From: Bacteroidales bacterium
GTDB lineage: Bacteria > Bacteroidota > Bacteroidia > Bacteroidales > UBA932
Assembly: GCA_017509685.1 (NCBI GenBank)
Contig: JAFWPA010000050.1
Coordinates: 1-43,774 of the forward strand
Length of the DNA stretch: 43,774 bases
Direction: 5' to 3'
Below, in pieces: positions 10,201 to 16,857 of the stretch (position 1 is the stretch's first letter; each line of letters opens with the position of its first letter). Below the pieces are notes generated by a model that was given only the letters and a program-made list of their open reading frames with translations, did not search any database and was not told where the DNA came from. The position numbers were made by a program, and so were the translations under genes.

Positions 10201-10562
10201 GATAGGGCCGATGCCGGATATACGAAGGTATAGTGATACGGGGCTTCCGCCTCACCGGAAAGGGTGATGCCGAAGGTGGCACTGGCGCCAGGGGCGGTGA
10301 GCGGGTCGCTCTCGGCCTTGGTCTGGATGACGCCATTCCCTACTTCAAACACGCCCAGCTTGTCACCGGCCTGCCAGAGGATGTTGAAATGGCTTTCGTC
10401 CTGCTCGTCGATGACAGTTTTGGTGGCCGTGCCATCGGCCTTTACTTCCATCCGGAAAGCAGGTTTTTCGGGTAGGGTTTCCCGCACGGGGTCTTCATAT
10501 TCCCTTGAGCAGGATGCCAGCAGTACGGAGCCGGCGAAGAGAAGATAAGCAATTCTTTTCAT
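7287..10562 (-). CDS. Surface lipoprotein with fimbrillin-like N-terminus, FN3 domains and NUC1-type nuclease domain
   Basis: 1091 residues. The signal peptide ends in the lipobox LLASC and is followed by an acidic stretch (SREYEDP) like the Bacteroidota surface-export signal. The N-terminal 300 residues resemble fimbrillin/Mfa-like modules (ATKTVIDE, WQAGDKLGVFEV). The middle holds repeated beta-sandwich and fibronectin type III segments. The last 250 residues are a DNA/RNA non-specific endonuclease domain: ARGHQLPNADR near residue 918 carries the catalytic His, and the Asn/Glu part is TNMTPQLQHGFNGGVWANLE. It probably degrades extracellular nucleic acid at the cell surface. It follows the 50-residue peptide gene, with which it likely shares a promoter. 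Confidence 0.85.
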   Translation of the reverse strand: MKRIAYLLFAGSVLLASCSREYEDPVRETLPEKPAFRMEVKADGTATKTVIDEQDESHFNILWQAGDKLGVFEVGNGVIQTKAESDPLTAPGASATFGITLSGEAEAPYHYTFVYPASALSKKGDKYLVTIPSNQTFAPNSFDIDSDVLVSEHLAFPTERPTSVSPAFARLGGTVRLVIQAPTTTERIERISFSTTEANIVGSYYLDPATGGLTDELRASLSKNIQLTPAASTTYSGNIVVWFRLAEVTLSDNFTVIVRTDAKTYTKTVDLASLGRSLTFQHGKLTKFGVNMADAVVTDNTYEGNYAEFTVQDVRGKGITTNTYTVIEPYLKIYGDSWTGKVNNDSGGFGIRRCDNGTNDSYLLLPKFKNGIASVTVTLSQAMAAGKTLFLSSTANGTEGDVASLTTLADQTIYTFDLTASDVSQAYLRVSGAAAYIMKVAVVGKNDSREALEEPANYSGTLDTRVNNLVHLEWNTVPDAAYYQINYTPEGGSTSSVLVEADETAKMQQDLDGLEYDKPYTFTITAIADEYFSKNSSAVNAAPLTTGAQPAGLTVDVIDVALTGVTTTSYTAWSDKKVNTAVYAGKTAKGSNAIQMNTGSHYGLYTTTSGGYLRSITVTLTANTTNTVDVYAKNAAYASVDDLWNNQGTKIGSVSGNGSTVVKQKIILADNYTHFAVRSSGGAVYVAEIRVEWANAALPVASVITLGHDDVKATEATLNGSYSGATDGIYEAGFYWDTKQSDLQALAHPDQVVTTDGSNNTSGNFTCKLGSLSELTTYYYKAYVLEFDSVSQTYVEHYGEIMSFTTLAKASFEPGGWLEMPSYTTAAMAGTTESALADLYAITHYATMHGDKARNYSFLYDPEVFASYWVAYPLCRDHLGAGREEDWDYDPIVPQAKQTAVFKGYGVNVPSAKYNNQHYARGHQLPNADRNGVDEMMAQTYYSTNMTPQLQHGFNGGVWANLEEAVRSVIKDNADTVYVVTGAAFRKKGGNETIQTITSTRDGKVLPVPNYYWKVLLKVKWSGKTVSSASTVGFWLEHRDNYDTGGTNYLPFVTTVDQIEEWTGFDFFSNLSSSLQTSAEANADWNAFKSY

Positions 10563-10574
10563 AGCCTGTCCCGT

Positions 10575-10727
10575 TTAAAAGATGATTCCACCGTCGATGA
10601 TATCGCCGTTACCGAAACCGGTTCCGGGGGCGCCGGGGGTGCCGAAGTTGCTTAATTCGAGGATGCAGTCGTGGCTTTCCAACTGCAGGACTTCCACCTG
10701 GGGCGGAACATATAGGCTATTATTCAT
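10575..10727 (-). CDS. 50-residue Gly-rich peptide upstream of the nuclease lipoprotein
   Basis: An ATG at 10727 opens 50 codons ending in TAA. The product starts MNNSLYVPPQVEVLQLES and ends in a Gly/Pro/Asn-rich tail (GTPGAPGTGFGNG). The N-terminal YVPPQVEVLQL pattern is common in tiny Bacteroidales genes placed just before large surface lipoproteins. There is no signal peptide. The stop is 12 bases before the lipoprotein ATG, so they should be co-transcribed. The function is unknown; a leader or processed peptide role is possible. Confidence 0.7.
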   Translation of the reverse strand: MNNSLYVPPQVEVLQLESHDCILELSNFGTPGAPGTGFGNGDIIDGGIIF

Positions 10728-10746
10728 TATGCATTTGTGATTGGTC

Positions 10747-10778
10747 TTGCGAAGATAACGATATTTTTGCTAAATTTG
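10747..10778 (+). promoter_or_regulatory. Promoter of the DUF3467 gene
   Basis: TTG at 10747-10749, then 21 bases, then TAAATTTG at 10771-10778, 20 bases before the ATG at 10799. Confidence 0.55.
10750..10757 (-). promoter_or_regulatory. -7 element for the peptide-nuclease operon
   Basis: On the minus strand the sequence is TATCTTCG, a common variant of TAnnTTTG, 22 bases before the small gene. It overlaps the -33 of the opposing promoter. Confidence 0.5.
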
Positions 10779-10798
10779 TGCAATTGAAACGATTAATT

Positions 10799-11146
10799 AT
10801 GGATAACAATACGCCCAAACAACCCCAGAACCAGCTGCAGCTGGAACTGAATCCCCAGAACACCAAAACCTCCTATTCCAACCTGGCCATCATCTCGCAT
10901 TCCCGCAGCGAGTTCATCATCGATTTCGCCGCTACCCTCCCCGGCCTGCCCAAGGCCATGATCAGCGACCGCATCATCATGACGCCGGAACATGCCAAAC
11001 GCCTGATGAACGCCCTGTTTGACAATGTGTCCAAGTACGAGGCCCAGTTCGGGGTCATCGACCTCTCCGGCGGCAAGGGCCCCCAGCCCGGGTCCACCTT
11101 CAACCTGGGAGACTTCGGCCCCATCGGCGGAGGCAACAAATCATAA
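10799..11146 (+). CDS. DUF3467 family protein
   Basis: 115 residues from the ATG at 10799; a GTG at 10778 would overlap the -7 element, so the later start is preferred. The core reads YSNLAIISHSRSEFIIDF, then MISDRIIMTPEHAKRLMNAL, the pattern of the small DUF3467 proteins widespread in Bacteroidota. The N-terminus is Gln/Asn-rich and the C-terminus Gly-rich. The family has no established function. It is a single-gene unit followed by a strong terminator. Confidence 0.85.
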   Translation: MDNNTPKQPQNQLQLELNPQNTKTSYSNLAIISHSRSEFIIDFAATLPGLPKAMISDRIIMTPEHAKRLMNALFDNVSKYEAQFGVIDLSGGKGPQPGSTFNLGDFGPIGGGNKS

Positions 11147-11174
11147 AAAAACCGGCGTTGAAGCCGGTTTTTTT
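11145..11174. terminator. Bidirectional terminator between DUF3467 and citF
   Basis: ACCGGC (11151-11156) pairs with GCCGGT (11163-11168). It is flanked by A7 on the left and T8 on the right, so it can terminate transcription from both converging units. Confidence 0.85.
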
Positions 11175-11175
11175 G

Positions 11176-12582
11176 TTATTGGATGTTGTAGATTTTGTCC
11201 AGTACGGAACCGTCCCGGTTCATCACCACGCCCACCACTTTGTCGCCGAAAGGCAGCGGGTCCGGTTTGCCGATGATGGAGGACGCCTTGGCGGCCAGTT
11301 CTGTAATGGGAACCACCTTGAGGCCGGCTTCTTTCAGCCGCTGGGCAATTTCCGGGCGGCCGGGATTCACGGCAATGCCATATTCGGTAACCACCACGTC
11401 CACGGAAGGGCCGGGGGTGATGAGGGTGGTCACGTGCGGCACCACGCAGGGGATGCGGCCGCGCAGGAGCGGGCACACGATGATGGACAGGGCGCTGTCG
11501 GCTGCCGTATCCTGGTGACCGCCGATGGCCCCGCGGATAATGCCGTCGGAACCCACCAGCACGTTCACGTTGAAGTCCGTATCCACCTCCAGGGCGCTCA
11601 GGATGACGATATCCAGCGCGTGCGTGGCGCTGCCCAGGTGCTGCCCGGAGGCGTATTCCACTGCGGAAACCTCCCGGTGCGCAGGATCTACGGCAATGGA
11701 TTCGGCCGCCACCTTGTCGAAGGACTGGACATCGATGAGGGTGCCGATAAGACCTTCCTGATGCAGTTTCACCATATGTGCGGTGATGCCGCCCAGGGCG
11801 AAGGAGGCCTTGATGCCACGGTTGATCATTTCCTCCCGGATGTATTTGACAGCCGCCAGGGAGGCACCGCCGGTACCCGTCTGGATGCTGAAGCCATCCT
11901 GGAAGTAACCGCTGTTAATAATCACTTTAGCAGCCTGTTTGGCCAGCAGAATATCACGCGGGTTCTTGGAATCACGGATGGCGCCAGCGGCAATCTTGGT
12001 GCTGTCTCCCACGCTGTCCACCACCACAACGCTCTCTACGTCGGCGGCCGATATGGACTGCGGCATATTGGGATAGGCCACCAGGTCGTCGGTGAGCACC
12101 ACCACATGGGAGGCGTAACGGGCGTCGGGCAGGGCGTAGCCTAAGGAGCCGCAGATGCTGTTGGCACCGTGGCCCGTAGCGTTGCCCAGTTCGTCGGAGG
12201 AACAGGCGCCCAGGAAAGCCACGTCAATCTTGAGTTCCCCATTGGCAATGGCGCTGCCGCGTCCGCCGTGGGAACGGAAGACCACGGGTTCCTCCATCAG
12301 GCCGTGGGAGATGGCATCGGCCAAAGCGCCGCGAAGGCCCGATGTGGAGATGCCGGTGATGACGCCGTTTTTGATGTGCTCTACCAGCGGAGCGTGTACG
12401 TCGGACAGGCTGGAAGCGGCCAGTTTCAGGTCCTTGAAGCCCATCTGGGCCAGTTTGTCCACTACCATATTCACCACCTTGTCTCCACCGCGGAAATGGT
12501 GGTGGAAACTGATGGTCTGGCCATTCTGCAGTCCGCTGCGGCGGATGGCCTCTTCCAGGGATACTACTTTGGAGTTTCTCAT
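11176..12582 (-). CDS. citF: Citrate lyase alpha subunit (citrate CoA-transferase)
   Basis: 468 residues. CitF moves the acyl carrier protein from acetyl-ACP to citrate, the first step of citrate cleavage to acetate and oxaloacetate. Family features include the N-terminal SFHHHFRGGDKVVN, ITGISTSGLRGALA, FRSHGGRG and GACSSDELGNATG, and the C-terminal VVTEYGIAVNPGRPE. It is a little shorter than the enterobacterial protein, mainly at the N-terminus. Its ATG overlaps the citE stop by four bases. It is the last gene of the pdxB-DUF4301-citDEF operon. Confidence 0.95.
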   Translation of the reverse strand: MRNSKVVSLEEAIRRSGLQNGQTISFHHHFRGGDKVVNMVVDKLAQMGFKDLKLAASSLSDVHAPLVEHIKNGVITGISTSGLRGALADAISHGLMEEPVVFRSHGGRGSAIANGELKIDVAFLGACSSDELGNATGHGANSICGSLGYALPDARYASHVVVLTDDLVAYPNMPQSISAADVESVVVVDSVGDSTKIAAGAIRDSKNPRDILLAKQAAKVIINSGYFQDGFSIQTGTGGASLAAVKYIREEMINRGIKASFALGGITAHMVKLHQEGLIGTLIDVQSFDKVAAESIAVDPAHREVSAVEYASGQHLGSATHALDIVILSALEVDTDFNVNVLVGSDGIIRGAIGGHQDTAADSALSIIVCPLLRGRIPCVVPHVTTLITPGPSVDVVVTEYGIAVNPGRPEIAQRLKEAGLKVVPITELAAKASSIIGKPDPLPFGDKVVGVVMNRDGSVLDKIYNIQ

Positions 12583-13469
12583 AGCGCTTCCTCCTCACTG
12601 ATTACGCCGGCGGCTACGGCCAGGGCGATGGTACGCTCTGCGCGCAGCACCACCGGACGGTCTACCATCTTGCCGTTCACGGCAATGACGCCGGAGCCCT
12701 TGGCCTGGGCCTCTTTAATGGCGGCCACCACGGCGCGGGCCTTGTTGATTTCTTTCTCCGTGGGTGTAAACACCTCGTTCACAACCTCAATCTGGCGCGG
12801 GTTGATGATAGATTTTCCGTCAAACCCCAGCGTCTTGATCAGTTCCACTTCCTTCCGGAAGGTCTCCATGTCGTCCAGGTTGGAATACACCGTATCGAAG
12901 CAGCAGATGCCGGCAGCGCGGGCGGCCACCACAATCTGCTCGCGGGCCAGCAGCAGTTCTGCGCCCCCGGGCGTACGGTTGGTTTTGAGGTTGGCGCTGT
13001 AGTCTTCGGCACCCAGGGCAATACCCATCATACGGGGAGAGGCCGTGGCAATGGCATAAGCATTAACGATACCCAGGGCGCTCTCGATGGCGGCCATAAT
13101 CCTGGTCTCCCCCACCCGGCCGATTTCGGTTTCCACCTTCAGGATCTCGGCTTCCAGTTCACGGACCTCATCGGCCGTTTCTGTCTTGGGCATACGGATG
13201 ACGTCTACGCCGGCTTTCACCACGGCTTCCACGTCCTTTTTGCCGTACGGGGTGTTCAGCGGATTGATGCGCACCACCATCTCTGTTTTACCGTAATCGA
13301 TGGTCTTGAGGGCGTTGTGCACCAGCAGGCGCGCGGCGTCTTTCTCGGCCATGGTCACGGAATCCTCCAGGTCCAGCATAATGCTGTCGGGGCCGTAGAT
13401 GTGGGCATCGGCCATCATTCCGGGATTGTTGCCCGGAACGAACATCATGGTTCTCCTTAATCTTTCCAT
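12579..13469 (-). CDS. citE: Citrate lyase beta subunit (citryl-ACP lyase)
   Basis: 296 residues from the ATG at 13469; an upstream in-frame ATG at 13526 would add 19 residues unlike the family and lie deep in citD. The HpcH/HpaI aldolase fold is shown by RTMMFVPGNNPGMM, the LDLEDSV motif carrying an acidic metal ligand, VVRINPLNTP, and IESALGIVNAYAIA. It splits citryl-ACP to acetyl-ACP and oxaloacetate. It overlaps citD by 13 bases and citF by 4, typical of tightly coupled subunits. Confidence 0.95.
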   Translation of the reverse strand: MERLRRTMMFVPGNNPGMMADAHIYGPDSIMLDLEDSVTMAEKDAARLLVHNALKTIDYGKTEMVVRINPLNTPYGKKDVEAVVKAGVDVIRMPKTETADEVRELEAEILKVETEIGRVGETRIMAAIESALGIVNAYAIATASPRMMGIALGAEDYSANLKTNRTPGGAELLLAREQIVVAARAAGICCFDTVYSNLDDMETFRKEVELIKTLGFDGKSIINPRQIEVVNEVFTPTEKEINKARAVVAAIKEAQAKGSGVIAVNGKMVDRPVVLRAERTIALAVAAGVISEEEAL

Positions 13470-13726
13470 ACGTCCTTCCCTGTTGCGCGGACCGCCGCCG
13501 CCGTGACGCGGGCCCGGATAGTACAATCCAATGCACCCTTGTCAATGGCCTCTACGCAGGCATCCTTGATGCCCAGGCCCTCCAGGGTGTCCGTAATGAC
13601 GGCCTTGATCTGCCGTCCGAACTGTGCGGCCACGGAGCTCTGCAGATTCACCTGCAGCCCTTCCCCAGGGCCGATGTTAATGAGAATGTCGCCGGACTCG
13701 AGGGTTCCGGCCGTTGCGTTTTTCAT
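13457..13726 (-). CDS. citD: Citrate lyase acyl carrier protein (gamma subunit)
   Basis: 89 residues. The N-terminal AGTLESGDI contains the Ser (residue 11) expected to carry the phosphoribosyl-dephospho-CoA prosthetic group. The C-terminal half has KGALDCTIRARVTAAAVRA, matching the KGALEC-RARV pattern of CitD. It begins six bases after the DUF4301 gene. The attachment (CitX, CitG) and acetylation (CitC) genes are not in this window, so they must lie elsewhere if the lyase is active. Confidence 0.93.
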   Translation of the reverse strand: MKNATAGTLESGDILINIGPGEGLQVNLQSSVAAQFGRQIKAVITDTLEGLGIKDACVEAIDKGALDCTIRARVTAAAVRATGKDVWKD

Positions 13727-13732
13727 ACTTTA

Positions 13733-15223
13733 TTATCCTTGATGTGCGGGTCTTAAGAGATCCAGCACTACCTTAACGGGGTTGAAGGTTTCAATGGGAA
13801 CTTCCACAAAGATGGTGTTCCAGTCGCTCATGGCGCCGTTCCACAGGCCGGGGAGTTCCAGGGCCTTGAGTTCGCGGCCTTCGAAGCTCTTGGAACTCAT
13901 GAAGCCGGCGTCGGGGTCTACGTATTTGAGCAGGTCGAAGTGCTGGCCCTTGTAGTCATAGAGGCAGCAAACCAGGTCTACGGGGTTGAAGTGCGTGGCG
14001 TGGGACATGGCTTCCATGGCGCCGGCATCGGCCTTGTTGATCTGGACGCTTTCCAGGATCTGGAGGCTGGTGGAACGGTCCTTTCCGGCAATCACGTACG
14101 GGCCGCCGCCGGGTTCGCCTTCGTTCTTCACCATGCCGCAGGCGCGGATGGGACGGTTCAGCTTGGCGCGCAGGATCTTCACGCGTTCCTCGTGGTTACG
14201 GGCCAGCGGAAGCTGGATGCACAGTTCCTTGTCCAGAAACTTCTCTATCTCGTTGCAAAGCTGTACGGAAGGATCCTGGTCCAGTTTGCGCAGATAATCG
14301 AAGATCTTGTCCCGCAGCTGCAGGGCCACGCCCATCAGAACCTGCTTGTACTGCGCCGTAACGGGCAGGAGTTTCTCGTGGGCCACATTGTCGATGTTCT
14401 TGATGCTCACCAGTTCATCCTGCACCTTGTTCAGGTTGTAGATGAGGACGCCGTGACCGGCGGGGCGGAACAGCAGGGTGCCGTCGGCCTTGCGGAAAGG
14501 CTTGTTGTCCATATCCACGGCCAGGGTGTCCGTAGCCTTGTCCTGATAGGTGAAATGGATGTTGTACTTGACGCCGTAGCGTTTTTCGAATTCCGGAAGG
14601 ATGCTGCCGATGGCTTCCTCGAAGAGTTCCTTGTGCTCCGGGGAGATGGTGACGGTGAGGTTGCAGGTGCCGTCGGCGTTGCGCATATATTCCTGGGCTT
14701 CCACCAGGTGCTCGGCGATGGCCGTGCGCACCTCGTTGGGATAACGGTGGAATTTAAGAACGCCCTTGGGTTTGCTGCCGTAGGCCAGGCCGGGCTCCTT
14801 CAAGAGCTTCTTGAGGGTGTCCTTGCGGTAGGCGGCGCTGTCTTCGGGCTGGCCGAAGAGTTCAGGCGTATAGAAGGCAAAGTCCTTGATGTGTGCGGCG
14901 AGCTTGGCGCCAGGGGCATCGGCCGGAAGGTCTTCCCCGCTCTCCAGCTTCTCCAGGCCGCCGAACATATCCTTGAACATACGGGAAGCGGCGCCGGAGG
15001 CCGGCACAAACTTGCTCTTGCCCTTGATGTCGGCCTTCTTGTAATAGTTCACGGCGGCCTCCACGGCCTGGGCGTCCAGCACCTTGATACCGCGCTCGGG
15101 GGTAGCGGGCCCCACGATCTTCATCCAGGGGAAACCGTTCTTGAACTGCTCGATCTGAACTTTTACCTGTTGCAGAGAAGCTCCGCGCTCCTCGATCTGC
15201 TTAATGTCTTTTGGGCTTAACAT
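13733..15223 (-). CDS. DUF4301 family protein
   Basis: 496 residues, soluble, no signal peptide. The N-terminus (MLSPKDIKQIEERG, then FPWMKIVGPATPERG, then FVPASGAASRMFKDMF) is characteristic of DUF4301, a Bacteroidota family with a nucleotidyltransferase-like look (the PASGAASRMFK loop) but no assigned reaction. It sits between pdxB and citDEF in one operon with gaps of 18 and 6 bases. A link to citrate or cofactor metabolism is suggested only by position. Confidence 0.88.
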   Translation of the reverse strand: MLSPKDIKQIEERGASLQQVKVQIEQFKNGFPWMKIVGPATPERGIKVLDAQAVEAAVNYYKKADIKGKSKFVPASGAASRMFKDMFGGLEKLESGEDLPADAPGAKLAAHIKDFAFYTPELFGQPEDSAAYRKDTLKKLLKEPGLAYGSKPKGVLKFHRYPNEVRTAIAEHLVEAQEYMRNADGTCNLTVTISPEHKELFEEAIGSILPEFEKRYGVKYNIHFTYQDKATDTLAVDMDNKPFRKADGTLLFRPAGHGVLIYNLNKVQDELVSIKNIDNVAHEKLLPVTAQYKQVLMGVALQLRDKIFDYLRKLDQDPSVQLCNEIEKFLDKELCIQLPLARNHEERVKILRAKLNRPIRACGMVKNEGEPGGGPYVIAGKDRSTSLQILESVQINKADAGAMEAMSHATHFNPVDLVCCLYDYKGQHFDLLKYVDPDAGFMSSKSFEGRELKALELPGLWNGAMSDWNTIFVEVPIETFNPVKVVLDLLRPAHQG

Positions 15224-15241
15224 GGTTATTATAGTGTGTGG

Positions 15242-16276
15242 TTATTCCAAATAAAATTCCCGCCGATAGTTGTATTCGCTGCGCAGGCGCTCGAAACTGT
15301 CGGGGCTGCTGCGGAACAGGAAATCATCCGTGAAAATGGGATAATTGTACTGCAGGATGGCGGCGATTTCCCCCTGCGTCTTGTCCTTGAGGTTGATGCT
15401 CACGGGTTTCAGGCTCTCGTCTTCGGTGGCGGGGCGGAAGTTCATCAGCTCTTCGATGCCGAAGTGGCAGGCTACCGCCTGCACGGCCTGCGCGGTGCCG
15501 TTCTGCTTGCCCTGGTAGGAGTACCCGGCAATATGCGGCGTGGCAATGTCGCAGAGCTCAATGAGGTTGGGATTGGGGTTGGGCTCGTTGCACCAGGTGT
15601 CCAGCACCAGTGCGCCCAGCTTGGGACGGGCGTGGATGAGGGCGGCTTCGTCCACCACCTCCCCGCGGGAGGCGTTGATGAAGATGGAGCCCGGCTGCAT
15701 GGCTTCGAAGAAGTCGTGGCCCGCCATCCCGCGCGTGTCTTCATCCAGCGGAACGTGGAGGGTGACGATGTTGGCCTGCCGCAGCAGTTCCTCCAGGGGC
15801 ACGAAGGCGTCGGGGCCCTCTTTAAGCGCCCGCGGAGGGTCGCAGAGCAGGACGTTGAAGCCCAGGCTGCGCGCCATGGCCTCCACCTTCTTGCCCACGT
15901 TTCCTACGCCGATAATACCGATGGTGGCCTCATCCAACTTGATGGCCCGCCGGGAGGCGATGCCATAGAGGGCGCTGAAGACGTAATCGGCCACGCCGCC
16001 GGCATTGCAGCCTTCGGCGTTCTGTACGTCTATCCCATGCGCGGCGCACCACGGCAGGTCGATGTGATCCATGCCGATAGTGGCGCTGGCAATCATCTGC
16101 ACCTGCGTCCCGGAAAGGGTTTCCTCGTTGCACTTGGTGCGCGTACGGATAATGATGGCATCGGCGTCTACCATGGCAGCGTGGTCAATGGACCGGCCGT
16201 CCAGGTAAACTACCTCTGCGTAAGGCTCCAGTACGCCTTTGAGAAAGGGTATGTTGGTGTCTGCTACAATTTTCAT
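15242..16276 (-). CDS. pdxB: 4-phosphoerythronate dehydrogenase
   Basis: 344 residues. PdxB oxidises 4-phosphoerythronate in the de novo pyridoxal-phosphate pathway. The D-2-hydroxyacid dehydrogenase fold is clear: Rossmann motif GIIGVGNVGKKVE near residue 118, then INASRGEVVDE, LDTWCNEP and the active-site His in TPHIAGYSYQGK. The N-terminal KIVADTNIPFLKG and the short C-terminal domain after HFGIEEL are PdxB-specific. It is the first gene of the operon leading to citF, with a strong -7 element upstream. Confidence 0.92.
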   Translation of the reverse strand: MKIVADTNIPFLKGVLEPYAEVVYLDGRSIDHAAMVDADAIIIRTRTKCNEETLSGTQVQMIASATIGMDHIDLPWCAAHGIDVQNAEGCNAGGVADYVFSALYGIASRRAIKLDEATIGIIGVGNVGKKVEAMARSLGFNVLLCDPPRALKEGPDAFVPLEELLRQANIVTLHVPLDEDTRGMAGHDFFEAMQPGSIFINASRGEVVDEAALIHARPKLGALVLDTWCNEPNPNPNLIELCDIATPHIAGYSYQGKQNGTAQAVQAVACHFGIEELMNFRPATEDESLKPVSINLKDKTQGEIAAILQYNYPIFTDDFLFRSSPDSFERLRSEYNYRREFYLE

Positions 16277-16299
16277 CGGCAGGGTTTCAGTACGTCACA

Positions 16300-16307
16300 C
16301 AAAGATA
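16300..16307 (-). promoter_or_regulatory. -7 element for the pdxB-cit operon
   Basis: On the minus strand TATCTTTG, a perfect match to TAnnTTTG, 23 bases before the pdxB ATG. No clear -33 TTG is seen. Confidence 0.6.
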
Positions 16308-16366
16308 ATAAAAAGTACGACATTCTGTATCTATTAATGTGAGTCCAGAAAAAAAATGTAAAAAAC

Positions 16367-16397
16367 TTTGCAGATTCAAAAAATTGCATTACCTTTG
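16367..16397 (+). promoter_or_regulatory. Promoter of tRNA-Ala
   Basis: TTTG at 16367-16370, a 19-base spacer, and TACCTTTG at 16390-16397: a full Bacteroidota housekeeping promoter, 22 bases before the tRNA. Confidence 0.8.
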
Positions 16398-16419
16398 CAA
16401 TCCCAAAACGGGAAAACAT

Positions 16420-16492
16420 GGGGTATTAGCTCAGTTGGTAGAGCGTTTGAATGGCATTCAAAAGGTCAGGAGTTCGATTCTCCTATGCTCCA
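16420..16492 (+). tRNA. tRNA-Ala (anticodon GGC)
   Basis: 73 bases fold as a cloverleaf. The acceptor stem is GGGGTAT paired with ATGCTCC (with wobble pairs), the D arm contains AGCTCAGTTGGTAGAGC, and the T arm contains GGTTCGA-like AGTTCGATT. The anticodon stem TTTGA/TCAAA holds a loop ATGGCAT with GGC at positions 34-36, which reads GCC (Ala). CCA is not encoded. An integrase gene follows in the same direction, so the 3' end of this gene is the likely attachment site of the mobile element. Confidence 0.95.
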
Positions 16493-16854
16493 CTCCTTAA
16501 ATGATTGAAAATCAATCAGTTAGAAAGGCTCTAAGCGTTGAAACTTAGAGCCTTTTTTAGTGTGTTTACGGTAAAGTTCGAGCTTTTTTCGAACCTTTTT
16601 CTCGAAAAGTTTGAAGAATGCTTGAAGAAAATGGGAGGCGTAAGTATTTGATTATCAGTATTGCCATCGTTTTGGGCTTTCAACTGCTTCAAAAACTTGC
16701 AACGGCTATCCCGGGATGAAAAAACGGCCAGTATTCAGCGAGTCAAAAGCCATGTTACCCCGTTTTGTTACCCCAATTTTGGCGTAAAGCATCCTTCAAA
16801 TTATGGGACCAGAACCTATATGTTTAACCATTATTTGAAAAATGCTTGAAGAAA
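16493..16854. other. Putative attachment/regulatory region between tRNA-Ala and integrase
   Basis: 362 bases without a convincing gene. It holds the terminator at 16525-16558 and a 13-base sequence GTGTGTTTACGGT (16560-16572) that recurs at 18154-18166 just beyond the integrase gene. A 17-base sequence AATGCTTGAAGAAAATG occurs at 16617-16633 and 16841-16857, and two GTTACCCC units lie near 16752-16773. Repeated short direct repeats beside a tRNA and integrase are what integrase arm or core sites look like. A 62-codon frame at 16661-16849 has no family features and was not called. Confidence 0.5.
16525..16558 (+). terminator. Terminator downstream of tRNA-Ala
   Basis: An 11-bp perfect stem, AAGGCTCTAAG (16525-16535) with CTTAGAGCCTT (16544-16554), loop CGTTGAAA, followed by T-rich sequence. 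It probably ends the tRNA transcript; it could lie on either side of the integration junction. Confidence 0.75.
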
Positions 16855-16857
16855 ATG
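16617..16857. repeat. 17-bp direct repeat upstream of the integrase
   Basis: AATGCTTGAAGAAAATG occurs at 16617-16633 and again, identical, at 16841-16857, where it covers the integrase start codon. The copies are 224 bases apart. Possible integrase or regulator binding sites. Confidence 0.6.

Noticed and set aside
16661-16849. 62-codon frame between tRNA-Ala and the integrase
   Set aside because: No family features, overlaps the integrase start and lies in repeat-containing attachment DNA.
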